DNA of 64,000 nt from Lumbricus terrestris (Eukaryota > Annelida > Clitellata > Crassiclitellata > Lumbricidae): assembly GCA_949752735.1 (NCBI GenBank), contig OX457042.1, forward strand, positions 32,292,594-32,356,593, in the 5' to 3' direction. The position numbers and the translations under genes were made by a program. Below are positions 1 through 15,000 of the stretch, piece by piece; positions within the stretch are counted from its first letter, which is position 1, and every line of letters starts with the position of its first letter. A model generated the notes under the pieces. That model did not search any database, was not told the DNA's origin, and saw only the letters and a list, made by a program, of their open reading frames with translations.

Positions 1-1
1 T

Positions 2-46
2 CCTCTTTACGCGGCTTCAGACCCTCGTTCCTCTGGTCGATCCAAT
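2..46 (+). CDS. FRY: Furry exon 1 (window numbering), left-truncated
   Basis: Fifteen codons reading [15 protein letters not shown] and ending in a consensus GTAAGT donor at 47. They match the segment around PLVDPNSP that precedes the LWRNYL block in human FRY. The exon continues off the left edge. It ends in phase 0. Confidence 0.7.
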
Positions 47-3000
47 GTAAGTTGTTGTTGGATGGAAAATGTGATGATGGGAAGCACCTCTGAGGGGTTT
101 GTTGTTGGGTGGAGCTATATAAATTTATGATTGCGATTGCAGATGTGAGGAGTTGTTGAATTTTTGTTTCTTGTGTTGTTTTTGAAATCGTGCGATGAGT
201 TTTCTTGTGTTCGTTTCTTGCATGGTCTACCTTTTTAACTGTTTATTTTTATGTATGTGTTGTTGATATTTGTTTATATGGTTATTTATATACACATATT
301 TCTATGTATCTATGTGTGAGTGTATGTGTGTGTGCGTGCGTGTGTGTGTGCATCTGAACTGGTTTTCAAATTGCAGCCAGGTACATATTATGAAAACGAA
401 AATAGTAGATGCCAAAGTTTTAGTTGATATCAGTGTGAGGGTCTCATAGACATCATTGTGTGTTATTTACTATAGGAAATACCTATTATATATATAGTTT
501 TTTTAATCATCTTTAATCTGCCCGCGGTTCTAGATTTTCAGGTTAATCCATAACCGGCTGCAGTTTAAAGTCATGCCCAGGAGTGCAGGAAGTTATGCGA
601 CATTTTTTGATTAAAGAAGTTATTATTGTCCAATCATAACGCGATGTCTACCATTTAGATGCTTCCTTGTTCCATCGGTCGTTTTCGTCTTCATCGGTGG
701 TGATGTTGAGTCAGTAGCACACTTATCGGCACCCATCCTGACTCTTACGGTGGGTGTCGCGGGCCTTTTTATCCTGGGCAACGTCCGAGCCAGTATATCT
801 TCGTTTTCATTGTGATCCATTCATGTTGTGTGGGAGAGGTTTCTAACCAACTGAGTACCCCATTCTCTTGCTGGTCACGCAGTTGATTAGCCGTTTTACC
901 AGGTTGGACCCGGCATGCGCCTAATCATACGCTCGGTGATTGCCGTTGGGTGCATTTGAGCTCCTCATCCGCCAACAACCGATAAGAACCCCGCTGCTGC
1001 CCGCGGTTCTAGATTTTCAGGTTAATCCATAACCGGCTGCAGTTTAAAGTCATGCCCAGGAGTGCAGGAAGTTATGCGACATTTTAATGGCGGCTTTACG
1101 TGTAATTGTTAGTTTTCTGCCAGATTGTGTGTTACTCGATGCCTTTGTCGTCTACGTGATTGTTGATTCCGATGTATTTATGAATATACTTATGTGCGTT
1201 TTATACGTACAGTAGTACATTGTACGTGTACGTGTGTTTGTGTGATGAATGACGTTGCATGACTTTGCGTTGCTGTACTTGTACGAGAGAAAGACGTTGA
1301 TGACGATCTGTTTCCACGGTGATCTGTTTCTATGGTGATCTGTTTCCATGGTGATCTGTTTCATGGTGATCTGTTTCCACGGTGATCTGTTTCCATGGTG
1401 ATAGGGTGATCATGAGCGAGCGTTCTTCATCGCTGCTGCGCAGTAAGAAGGTGACAAGCGAGCGAGACATGCACCTTAGTCTGTGGAAGAACTACGTCGT
1501 CATGGGATGCTGCATAGCGCCACCTAGCCATCCAATCGAACATCACTCGGCCTCACCTGATCCAACGAGGTAAAAATATTCTTATTAGACTACCAGAAAA
1601 TGCAGAGTAGATTACAGAGTCATATAACATAGTCGTAATAAAATTTATCTTGACAAGGGCTGCAAGTCTGCTCTTCAAAAGACTGCTTGAGGTAGTGTTA
1701 GCATTGTCTTATGTGTGTTTGCACTATTTGTCAGGCTTTTGCTTGGAAAGTTTGAGTAAATAATTGAGGAAATGATGGTGTTTTGGTGTGTATTAAAGTG
1801 CGCCATTGGAAAATATGGGGTTAGGTGATTTTCCGTGTCCTGCCCTAAATGACGTTAGATGATTTTAAAAAACAGGCCATGAAGATATGTGGATGTGCTC
1901 TAAGTCACCCTTTTTGAATGATAAGTGTTGGTAGATGTCGGAAATGTGCTATATAAATGCTCAGATTCATACATACTGCGTACGTATCTGTTTCTTAGCG
2001 CTTCCTCTCCAGATACTCCGGACCATTTCGACCTCGTTTCTCGTCCCGTGAGTCCTGGAATGACTGCTCGCGAGCTGTTCAAGAGTCTGACGACTTACAT
2101 CAAGTGTGAAGTGACGGAGATGAGGGAGACGGCTGTCGTTGGCATGGGACACATCAACCCACCAGTTTTTAGGTGAGTACGGCCCCACCTAGTGGAGGAA
2201 GTGAGGGGAGGAGCAAATGCCTAAGGGCCCCCCTTTTAGTGTCATGGCAATTTTAAGGGCCCAGCGGCTGTGTGGTTATGCAGAGTTTATGATTATGCCT
2301 TTTAAGTATTATATTTTTAAAATTTAACTGAGTAACGTTGTAGTTGTATGTATAATTGTTATGATGTATGACTTGTTCCCGGACTTTATGCATAAATTTT
2401 TTGTTTTTTGATTGTTAAATGTATGATTTAAATATTCATGAATTAAAAGTATGAATTAAATGTTTAAATTAAATGTTTGAATTAAAATGCATGATTTAAA
2501 TGTTTGAATTAAATGTTTGAATTAAATGCATGAATTAACTGTATGAATTAAATGTTTGAATTAAATGCATGAATTAAATGTAGGAATTAAATGTAGGAAT
2601 TAAATGCATGAATTAAATGTAGGAATTAAATATATGATTTGAATGCACGAATTCAATGTCCATTTTCCAGAGACCTTCTCGAAGAGCTTGTCCCTCTGAT
2701 CCGAGAAGCGATCGATCGGAAACCGGACAGCCGGAAGAAGAAGCGGAGGGACATGATCCGCCTTTCTCTCATCCATATCTTCCGTCTGATGGCGGAGAAT
2801 GCCATCTTCGCTCAAAGGTTGGAAAGGATTTTCTTTCCAGGCTCTAGTCCACGTGGGTCTGTCCGTAATTGAATTCATTGCCATCGACTTTTTTAATTGT
2901 TGTTCATGCATTTATTAATTCATCATAAATTTAATTCAAACATTTAATTCAAACATTTAGTTCATATATTTAATTCATACATTTAATTCATACAGTACTT

Positions 3001-6000
3001 TTGCTTATTTTTCTCTTACGCCACATACTGTTGAAGATAAATTAGTCTTTTTCCAGAGCCTGCTGATGTTTCTCCAATGCCTGTTAATACGTTGTACGGT
3101 ACTTAACCAATGCATGTCAGCACCACTCTAGGTGTCTGATTAATAAGTTTCTAATTGCTTATGGTTTTACTCGTGACATGTAAACACTGGTTTGAGATCT
3201 CTTGTTGTGTTAGGGCGCTTGTGTTGTGAGTGGTCTGCAGCAGTGCCTTCTGTTAGAGTGGCTATTTAAATTGACGGATAGGCGATGATACATGATCGGA
3301 TACAGGATTATACATGATACAAGATATTACATGATGCAGGATGATACAAATTGATACATGATACAGGACAATACAAAATAATACATGATACAGGACATTA
3401 CAAAATAATACATGATACAGGACATTACAAAATAATACATGATACAGGACGTTTCATTATAAACGATAATGCACGATACAAAATGGTACATGATGCAAGA
3501 TAATGCATGATATGAGACAATACATGATAAACGACAATACATGATACAAAATAATATATGATTCAAGATGATACAAAATAATACATGATACAGGATGAAT
3601 GGATGATACATGGTACATGATAATGCACAAAACACGATGATACATGATGTAGGATAATACATGATACAAGACAATAGATGATATAAGATAATGCATGATA
3701 CAAGACAATACATGATACAAAATAATACAGATGCACTGATGCAGCCTGTTCTGTGTGGGTTTTTAGTTCTGGAGACGTGATAAATCCGCACACCGATTCG
3801 CTGAACAGCATCTTCATCGAATACATCGATGGTTCGCGTCTCTTCTTTGAACTCGAAGCAGAAAAAGAAATTCCAACGCTCAGCCTCATCCGGCTTCACT
3901 TCAGCAAATTCATCCACCATCTCATCCTCAACACACCTGGTCTGTCCTCAGTTGATCATTTAAGCAGATTGGTAGCATGTATTGGCATCCTTTTGAGCTA
4001 TGCCTACACACTGGAACTCTACCAGGATCGTTTCTTACTAAACTTAAAACTGTTCTTTTTGGGCGTGCTGGAGTCGGGAGCGCCTCTGAGTAGTTTTTTT
4101 TACTTGAAGGAGTGCTATGTAAATGTCCGAATGAATGAATGAATGAATGAATGCAGTTTTTATGGCATGTGTGATATTATGTCTGGTTCAAATATTATTG
4201 TCCACATGCTTAATTGACATATTTATGCGAGTATAACGATCATTTAAATTGTTGTATAATTACGATGTCAGTTTGCGTATTAACAGATCAAAGTATGATG
4301 AATTTTTTATTCATTCTTTCATTTCAAGAATTTATGTAGCTCCTCTTTAAGGGATCGACTCAGAAGCACTCCCAGTCCAACCACGGTGATATAACTGGTC
4401 TTCAAGAGCTTGTAAAGCACTGATAAATCAACCCTAGCTAACATACATGTAAACATTGTGTATGTATCTCCAATGGGAGACTATTCCAGACAGATAGGCA
4501 GGTCTACAACTTTGCCATTATCAAAGTTTTCAGTGTTTTTTAAGAGTGTTACTGGCGAAACGAAATTCTACGTTATTGTTATTAAGAATTTAGTTATTTA
4601 CTGGTATTTAATGACCTAGCATTGTGATCAGTTGTGCTGAGCAGTTTTGTGTGAAAGACTTAGTCAATCAAGGTCTGAGCAAAGTAACCCACTCAAGAAA
4701 GACTTGAGCGTGTGCTCTCTGTGCCACATGGTGAGCACTTGAACCTTTCGGCTACCATGTCCCATATGATTAGCGCATTTGTGATTCAGACTCTGTATGA
4801 ATGAGTGAATGAGTAAGTGTGTGAGTGAGTGAGTGAGTGTGTGAGTGAGTGAGTGAGTGTGTGAGTGAGTGAGTGAGTGAGTGAGTGAGTGAGTGGATGA
4901 GTGAGTGAGTGAATGTAATAGTATCTGGACGTCGAACTATACAAATTTATAATTACGATGATTATTGGCAGCTGAACGTCAACTGCCTGGTTTTGAATTT
5001 GAGGTTTGTGCTGAATTTTTAGTGAGTCGAAGACATAAAATGTTGTCGCAAGATTTGAGAGCCGGTCTTTGCATGCTGTTTGCAACGTGGAGTGGAAAAT
5101 TCGGCCATCCTTTCTTCTCCGGTGACCGAAGGTTGGACTGCCACACGTGATTGTCTCTAAATCGTTCATTCATTCATTCATTCATTCATTCATTCATTCA
5201 TTCAATCGTTCTATAGATTTGTATAGCATCCCTTCAAGAAGCTTTCTCGGGAGATTTATGAAGCAAAGTTTGATTGGTCAGATGTAATAAATAAAGAAGC
5301 TTTGACGAGAGGTCATTCCGGATGGCCGGCCTTGCAACCGAGAACGTTTGGCAGCTAAGCGATTCATATTGTAAATTTTTCATCTGTTCTGTGTTTTATT
5401 CTGGCCAGTTACAATACTTAGACTCAGTTCTTGCTCCTCAGACTTAATTTAATAAAAAATTCTCGACAAGAAAGTGAAGAAATTAATTTATATTGTAAAG
5501 AAAGTGCTCAGTCTCATTTTAGCCGTATTGGCGAAAAGATCTGAACATTGTTGTTTGAGCAACGGTTGTTGTCGTTCGTTGTCGTTGTTTAGTAAGCATA
5601 GCAAGAAAAGCGACTACTACTCGGAACTGGAGATTTCCGCTCTGCAGGCGTGTGCCGCTTCACTCTGCTGTGGCACGGTCTACGACCCGGCAGGGCTCAA
5701 TGAGGACGGCTACATCTACGTCTGGCTCAACAAACTGCTTGCCACTCATGACGAAAAGGTTAGTCGCAGACGTCTGCTGTAATTTGGTGACTTTTTAATT
5801 TGACTGTGCTGAAGCTACTCTCAGGTCCTTTGAAATGAAGGATACGGATGCAGGTATAAAGACAACAGAAGGAACTGCGGTGAAACTTAACCGGCTGCAG
5901 TGACTTGCTCAATTTATATAGTGCCAACTGTGCCATGTTATAAATGCGTTTGAAAGATCAATGCTAAGCAGAGCTCTGGATCATAGATATACCATTAACT

Positions 6001-9000
6001 TAGCTTACAAGTCTTTGATGCTGCACAACTGATATGAAGGTGCTGCCACTGCAGCTACTTGTTTCCCCATGTCTCATTTATATTGTCTGTCCAATCGTGT
6101 CATGGCCTTCGGTTGAAATCTTTCCTTCAAATCTAAGATTGGATTAGGTCTTTGAATTTTATTTATATTGAAGCTGGTAATATTTATAGGTTGGATTTGC
6201 CATGATTGGATCAGAGTTGAGTTGATTCTATTTTAAATTTATGTAGACTATGATTAAATTTTCTCGGGTTAAATCATATTTGGGTCCATGGATTGTTGTC
6301 TGGATTCACGACTGCGACAGTGTAACATAGAACTTTTTATTTCTGATTTGTGGTGCGGTGCTTAAGCCAAACAAGCCATGACTCGGTATCTCAAGTTGCT
6401 AGCAGCCTCGTTTTTGAGAAAACTATATGCGGACGGTTTTTGTGTCCACTGTATTTTTAAATTGTAAGGCGAGGGCATCTCAAACATCTTAATAGATGAG
6501 AACCTGACAGAGCGAAAAAAATCTGACATTTCTTAGGTGTGCTATTGGATGGTCAAATTACTTATCAATGGCTGCTGTACTGTCATGCTAACAGCTGCCC
6601 CCAGTTCGAAGTAACCGCCAATTATTTTGTTGATTCGTGGTAATCGTGAGGAATAAGGACCGATTTTCAGTACTATGGCTGGCCACGATTTGAGGCAGTC
6701 TTTGCTGAACTGGAAGCCAGTGTATATTTTACGCTTTTCAAACTGTAATACCTGTGCAGCAGGTTATGATTGGCTGGTGGTTAATAAAGAACTTACTTAC
6801 TTGCTTACTTACTTACTTACTTACTTACTTACTCATATGAATATATTCATGGATGTCTTGCTGGTAGCATCTGTTAGAGTTGCATCATTTCCCAATTTTA
6901 GTTGTTGCAAATCTGTTGTCTTCTTGGTCTCTGGGTTTGATGTGGAGATGGTTGTCTTTGATAGAAAAAACAAAAAACTTCAGGCTGTTATATTCCTTTC
7001 CGTCTGCTTTTAACAAACTCTGGCCATTGTCGCTTCAATCTGTCATTGTTTGGTTGCATTATCTTGCGCAGCGTTTCCCAAACTGGGTTCCGCGGAACCC
7101 AGGGGTTCCGCGGGGCGAGCACAAGGGTTCCGCGAGAAGTTGAGAAAAAAAGAAATTTGTCTGAGAAATTTTTCTGCAATACAACATTTCAAGCAGCTTC
7201 TGAAAATGCACTGGAAGTTTGAAACTAGCATCAGTCATCTTTTGTGTTTTGTCCTCACCCGACCTTCAGTGATTATTGGCAATCCAATAATTAGCCTATA
7301 GTAGGCCTATCATATATTATGTAGGCCTAGTTTATAGGCCTATAAGCTTAGACATCACTGCTGAACGTAACGTACATGTAGGTCAGAGCTTTAGGCCTTA
7401 TAGTCTGAACAGAGACGCAGTCAACTTTGTCACCATAAAACGCAAGTTGAAAAAGAATCGCCAAGTCTGATCTTGTAGCAGTAGCAACAAATAGTGATTT
7501 TAATTTGTTTGTGTGAAAATTTGCCAAAATTTAGTGACTTTTACATACGCTAGCTAGGGTGCACTACCTGAAAGCGAATTTGGTTAAATGCTTCCTTTTC
7601 ATGAATTACGATAATAGGATACGAAACCACTCAATGAAGGTGAAAAGCAGCCAACTCTTCTAACGGTGACTACGAACTTCTAATTGACCTATATCACGAA
7701 TGAAGCAGAATTCCAATGAACCTTCACATTCTAACCTCATGTAGGGCATACTCTTAGTAGGATCCACAAATCGCGGTTTTAAAACAGTGCAATTTAATCT
7801 TTCATGATATTGTAAGAAAAATAAACCTTCTAAAATTTAGTGTATTTAGGTATGTAGGCTTATAATTATTATATAGCCTTTGCTTCCCGTGCGTTCAGCA
7901 TGATTGAATGTGTTTAGTTGAGATTGGGGTTCCGCCCGAAAATATTAGGACGCGAAGGGTTCCGTAGCCCAAAAAGTTTGGGAAACGCTGATCTTGCGGT
8001 TAAAACTTTATTAATGGTGATCATGTGATCATCATTTCTTACATTTCGGAGTCTGTAGCAAAGTTTGCATGTTTTGCAACCAGGCTTAGTTTCCGGAGCA
8101 ATCAGCCATTTAATCCGTTAATTGCCTTCAAACCTTTCTGTTGCTAGGGGTAACTGATTTTTAAGCTGCACATGAATTGTCTTATGTGCATAAGACAACT
8201 TATGTTGTCTTATGCATAATTAATTAATCCCATTAAGAGCTAGAATCTTTCTTAGCTGAACCGAATTCAAAATCCAGTTGATTTATATTCCCGGTGCATT
8301 TGAGCCTGATTCAATTTCAAGTTTACAATTTGCTGGTAATTTTGCAAGAAAGTTTCAGTTAATGGGTTAGTTGATTTCAATCTTAATTTGCATTTGTGGT
8401 CAAGATGTTCTGATTAGGGTAATTACGGTAATTAATTTCAGGATTTGAGGTATCACTACAATAATTTCCTCAGAATCGATTATGAAACATTAAGCAATGT
8501 CTATTATCTCCTGTCTTAGCTTTGAAGTCATGCTAGGATGACTTTTTTAATTTGCGTATGTTAGTCCATTGTTTTGAGAGTACTGATTTTAACATCAAAG
8601 AAACGTCATCAGAAATGTTTTCTTTGCTAATCCTATTGTTTGATCTTTTGCATCGAAAACACTGCTTTTAAGTCTCAATATGAAATCTTTTCATGATTTT
8701 CTGAGATTCTCATTTTATTCTCGTTTTATTGTCTTATTATCGGATAACTAGATCAGAGCAAAGGTAAGTTTCCAGTTGCGTGACTTCTCTTTCTGCTTTT
8801 CACTTTTATGCATTGCTTTCCATTTTCTGTAATCATAGAAATGGTGTGCATGATAGATATCACTTCAAGAGGTAGTTGGCTTACCAAGGAGCTAACAAAG
8901 CAGCAGAGCCAACTTGGGTCATTTTAGATTAAAACCTAGCTTGTATCATTATGCTAACTCTACCACCTAGTTAGAGCCATTATACAGTAACTCTGCCATT

Positions 9001-12000
9001 TGGATTCTATTTGCTGTACTGACCCTACCACCTAAATTGAGTCATTATATATGTTAACTCTGTCACTTAACTTAGATGGTGATATTTACTAACTCTACCA
9101 CCAAGCTTGACGAATTAATTATTTATGCGTTAACTCTACCACTTAACTTAGATTGTTATGCTAACTACCATATGCCGCTTTTGACATGAGCCATCTTGTC
9201 AGCTCTACCGTTAGAAACTTGATCGTAGTAATCTGGATTTTGCTGAAGGCAAAAGTATAGATTAATTGTCGGGTAACATGCAAGTGATTTACTTCAACTC
9301 CAGACACCTTGGTCAAAGACCACAATGGCTGTGTTAATTGGGTCTTTTTTCCCTATGAACTAGCTGGTAATATACGAAAGTTTTGGTTAATTTTTCTTGG
9401 ATTAACGTACGCTTGCTGTTGCATGCTTTCTAAATTTCTATATGATTGCGAGTCCATGTGAAATTTTAACTAATCTTCCAATCTTTGGGCAAATGAAATG
9501 AGTTCAAATCCATTGGTTAATTTCTAGATAAATTTCACTATGTTGGTGAATTTTTTAATGAATTCAAACTCATATACCAATGGACTTGAATTCTGCATTC
9601 TGTTTATTATTCATTGAACTTGAACTTGAACATTCTATAATATTCAGTTATTGCAACCGTGAAATTTAGGTTTTGTAATAACAAGTTGCAATATAACATT
9701 ATTCAGGACTGCGAACTTGAACAGATGTTTAGAAGATTTGTATATTCATTTAACACTTTTATTAAATCTGGAAGGATCATTAAATCTCTGTCTTGTATTA
9801 AACCTTGATAATTAGATCTACAGTTTTTGAAAATCAAATTTTAATGTCCAATGCAATAACTTATTTTTAATTTAGTTGATTTTCTAAAGCTATTCTAGGT
9901 AGTTTGTGCCAGCATTGAATGTAATTACTTTAAAAGCCGAATAGCTGGTCCCCATTTACTTGTAGACTGTTTCCAGAAGTTGCTATTAAGCGTGTAGGCC
10001 TACAGCTTCTTTCCGCGTGTTGCTTGCAATTGTGATGCTTGGTATTGAAGTTTTTACTTAGAATAAATTTTCTTGGTGCTTGATTTTTTTGTTCAACAGT
10101 GTATCACTTTTTAAGCGCTGCGGTGTCTGCAGTTTTTTTAAATCTCTGCTGCATCATAAATGTTCGATGTGACATGGTAGCCAGATTATTAAGTGCTTTC
10201 CTTGTGCTGGAACTGTATGGGTTTGAGTCACCATGATGGCCTGTTGTTCAGTGGCATGCTGGGTCTGTTATCCAACAGCTGCAGGTTTGTGTCTGCTGAA
10301 TGAACTCCCTGTGAAAAACCGTGATAAGTTGTTTGCACACACTTATGGCGCTCCTCAGAATCAGATTGAATGGCACATCATCTATAGGTCTTAAGTACAA
10401 TAAATATATAAAATTGATTGATGCTTGTCATCAGTTGAATGAGTTACATATGACAAATATTAATTATTAAAGTGTTGAATATATTAAGTCAAGGTTTACT
10501 TTTTTCATACGGCTTATCTATGTAAGCATCTGGCCTATTCATGTAAGCATCTGGCTTTTCCATGTAAACATTTTTCGTTTCTATGTAAGCATCAGTCTTA
10601 TCCATGTAAGCATTTGGGTTTTCCGTGTGAGCATCTGGCTTTTCCATCTAAACATAAGGTTTATCCATGTCAGCATCTGACTTGTCCATGTAAGCATCTG
10701 GCTTATCCATGTAAGAATTTGATTTATCCATGTAAAATCTGTCTTGCCCATGTGAGCATCTGGCTTATTCATGTAAGCATCAGGCTTATCCATGTAAGTA
10801 TCTGGCTTATCCATGTAGGCAGATCTTGCTTGTCCATATAAGCATCTGGCTTGTCCATGTAAGCATCTGGCTTCTCCATGTAGGCATCGAGCTTATCCAT
10901 GTAAGTATCTGGCTTATCCATGTAAGCAGATCTGGCTTGTTTATAAAAGCATCTGGCTTGTCCATGTAAGCATCTAGCTTATCCATGTAAGCATCTGGCT
11001 TGTCCAAGTGAGCCGGTCTTTCTGTTTAAGAGTTCTGAGTATCATGGCATTCTTTTTCATGTGCAATCAGTTGATGCCTTTTTGCAATAAGCATTTAATG
11101 ATGAGAGTTTAAATACTCAAATCAACTGGGATGCCAGTGCATTGAAGTGCTAAACTGTAGAAGTTGAAGAAATCAATTTAATTTTAAAAATGGGAATAAG
11201 TGGGAAAAGGTGATCCAATTGTATTACTTGTTATTGTTGTTTGCAACTCTGAGCCAAAGTGTACAATGCCTGTTTATAAAGACATGAACAATGGAACATG
11301 AAAGGATTTAATTCCTTACCAGAGTATAAAAGCCTTGCAGAGCTCTGCTCATTTTCAAGCCATAGCTGGACCATTTGTTGTTAAATTTACAATACATGTA
11401 GATGGGTTATCCTGTACAAAGTTGTGTATACATTTGTACAACTGTACGTATCAAGATATTTCCAATTCATGTTAATGGGCAATCCTATACAAAGCTGTGA
11501 TACATTTGTGCCACTGTACATATCAGGGTATTTATGTAAATATCTAATACATGTAAATGGGTACTCCTGTACAAAGTTTTATGTACATTTGTACAAATAT
11601 ATATATATCAAGGTATTTATGGTATGTATGTATGTATGTAATGCATGTAAGTGTACATTTGTACAACTGTACGGTACATATCAGTGGGCATGGTGGTGTA
11701 GTGTGTATGTTCGTTGCCTTGCAGCCGGAGGTTTGCAGGTTCGAATCCACCTCAAGCCGCCGCATAGGGACCTTGGGCAAGTCCTTCACTCGCAATTGCT
11801 CAGCGCTTCGGCATGAAACTCCGATTCAGTGCTCGTGCTATAGTCGGGAGCACTTCTGAGTAGAAATCTTGAAAGGGTCGCTATAACAAGTGCACAAACA
11901 CAAACAGTGCATTTATGTAGTAAATATCCGATGAAATGTTGCGTTGTAGATCTACAAACTCGTGCAGGAGACGATCGTTCTGTTGCTCGTCTTCAATCAC

Positions 12001-15000
12001 GATGCTCAGACGCTGCTCGAGTGGGTCATCGACCGATGCTACACTGGCAGCCACGAGATAGCCGACGGCTGCTTTACGGCTCTAGCCATGGTCTTCAACA
12101 GCAGGTTTTGGTCTTCTCTGCTCTGTTGTCATTTGCCAATTAATCTTCTTGAACTTTGTTTGGTTTTCATTGTATTGTATTGTATTGTATTGTATCTGAC
12201 CATCTATAAAGCGCTTCTTGCACCAAGAGCCTTTCAGAAGCGCTCCAAGTGCGTTCATGTAATACCTTATGAAGAACCTCTTCCAGTCTTCCCACTACCC
12301 ATGCTTCATTCCCTCTCCATTGGATCAGATGCCGATGCATTTTTTCATAGATTTCGTCCATCTTACAGCTCTCCCTCTCAGTGCATCAACCATATGCTGC
12401 TCTCTGGTCCAGATTCTAACTCTGGTTGTACAGCGTACAGGGACATCATGCTCTATGTTCCTCCACTCAGGGTGAACTCCTCATTCCCCAAACACGAACT
12501 GCTCTTTGACAGCACCGCTCTCTCTGTTATTGACCCCCATGATGTGCAATGGGTTGCCACTATCCATACACCTTATGCCTAGGGTTTGTTCCGATACGTT
12601 TTATCGCAGCCGAGGTTGAGTCGGGAGCGCTCCTGAGTAGGAACCTTGATCTCCATACTGAACGAACGATTGAATAAACGGAAAGTCTGTCCGTCTTTAT
12701 TTATCCAGGGAGTATCCATGCGACCAGGTTGCCATCCTGAACCTGGCGCTGCTCAACACCGGCTGCCCTCGCATCGGCATCCAGCAGGTGGCTGTCCAGC
12801 TGCTGCGCCTCCTCTACAAGCGCTTCTTCATGGATGACATCGTAGTGACCGATCACATGATGCCGCCGACGGCCGATCGGGAGGATGATCGAGACGGAGT
12901 CTTCCTAGAAGAGAAGAGGATCCTTAAGGACGGACTGTTCGCCGGACCGTCAAACTGTTCGCAGATGCGCCTCTCTACTATACTGGCTGCTCTCCATCCG
13001 GACCAGACAATGCCGATGTTTTCAGGTTAGATACATACTTATGTGGGTGCATGCGTGTGTGCATGCATACATACATACATGCATACACATGCACACAAAC
13101 ATACACACACAAACATGCACACAGACAGACACACATACATATACACACAAACATACACACACTCGCATGCACACAAACATACACACACAAGCGAACATAC
13201 ACACATGCACACAAACATACACACACACATACATGCACGCATGCACACAAACATATGCACACACACACACACACACACACATGCACAATGCATTAAATGA
13301 GATATGGTGTGGGTACTCATTGACGCTCGGTTGTTGGGGGGACACAGCTTATAAAGCAGACCGCATGGAAGCCATCCAATTGTTCTTTCGATAGTCAGTC
13401 CGTCCGACTGTCAGTTTGTCCGACTGTCAATCCATCAGATTGTCAGTCCATCAGATTGTCAGTTCATCAGATTGTCAGTCAATGTATCCATCAGTCCATA
13501 CTGCAAGTCAAGTCAAGTTTATTGATCCCATCATCAACTTAAAACGTAAAAGAAATTATGATCACATAGTAAGTAAAATAACATACATGACTTACACAGT
13601 GGTGCAGTGAGAAAATTAGCTAGGAAATTAAATTAAGTGAGCCAGCAGATTAATCAAACAAATAGCAATCATAGCAAAGGATTGGGGAACAACGAACCCA
13701 CCAAACGGACAAAGTCCCGCTAAGAGGGGGGCCTATCTAGCTAGGTAGCATTAAAAAGTTAAAGATGACAGAGGCTTACAGAACGAAAAGACCTGGGATC
13801 ACAAACTTTAGTGACAACAATAACTGTTATAGAAAGCACATAAGTAAAATAACAAACTTAACTAACTTGCATCTATAGCTTTGGTCGGCAGAACAAAGCC
13901 ATACACGGTCAAGGCTGAAGGTTTAAGTTAAGAGTGCAAGAATGCATTTGAGTCACTGATACTTATTGTCTTTTATTGTCGTATCTTTTAGAAATCATGC
14001 ATCGTCTCGTAACGGCGCAGTCGTCCATTCGTCGTAACCTGCTGCAGTATCTCGTGCCTTGGCTCCACAACATGGAACTTGTTGACCCGAACATCGCGCC
14101 GACCAACCCCATGGACAGCCTGACGAGTGCAAAGGATGCCAACCAGGAAGCGCAGAAGAGGCCTCTCAAGGGTCGCGGATGGGGGTCACCTGAGGCAACG
14201 AACATGATCCTCAACAACCTCTTCTATGTCACTCTCACGGTGAGATCCAGTTTTTATTAGTTATTTTATTAGATTATAGATTACAAAATTTGGTTTGGAT
14301 GGGGTACAGATTAAATTATCTTTCATTCATTCTAGTATTTTCAAGTAGCTTTCTTGAAGAGGTGCTATATAAATCATCTTTCATTCATTCAAGTATTTAT
14401 ATGGCACCTCTTCAAGGAAACTACTCGGAGGTGCTCACGACTTCAGCATTCATATGTTCAAGTCATCTTTGATATGCTGATAAACAGACGCGCACACACA
14501 GGCAGGCAGATACACAGCAGGACAGGCAGAGGGTCATGCACGCACACACACACACATGCACACTCACGTACGCGCGTGTGTGTGCACACACACACACATA
14601 TGGAAATTTGACATCTTGATGCTATATGGTTGAAATTTTATATATCCAGTTGGGCGATGATCACCCTAGTGAAATCGAGAATCTCTGGGTGCAGCTCGTT
14701 ACCCTCTGGCCACGAAATCTGCTCGTCATCGTACGTTACGTCGTCATAACGATTGGAATGTATCCGCAGGTTCTACTACCATGTGTAAGTTGTTCTGCTT
14801 GATTCTGATGACACCTAACAAATAATTTATTTTGCTCATTGTGTTTTATAGTATGGACATATGAGTGAATAAAGACATGGAGAGTAGTGCCTTTACAGTA
14901 ACTTGCAAAATATTGCATGCATGTCTGGCTGTCATACAGTAACTGATCTTAACAATGTAATTCGTCAGCGATGTGTTTGAGCCGGTACTTGGACACCTTT

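Noticed and set aside
5122..5123. Alternative exon 6 donor CCG|GTGACC
   Set aside because: It would leave phase 1, incompatible with exon 7, and would delete the conserved DRR before the junction.
10581..11007. Repeated MDKPDAY frames
   Set aside because: Translation of the 21-bp minisatellite in an intron; copies are frameshifted relative to each other.
11962..12582. A 206-codon frame starting in exon 8
   Set aside because: Only the first part is exon 8. After the donor at 12105 the frame reads through intron and a LINE tail. Homology resumes in exon 9 at 12709.
13039..13394. Several His/Thr- or Cys/Val-rich frames on both strands
   Set aside because: Translation of a CA microsatellite, with no coding features.
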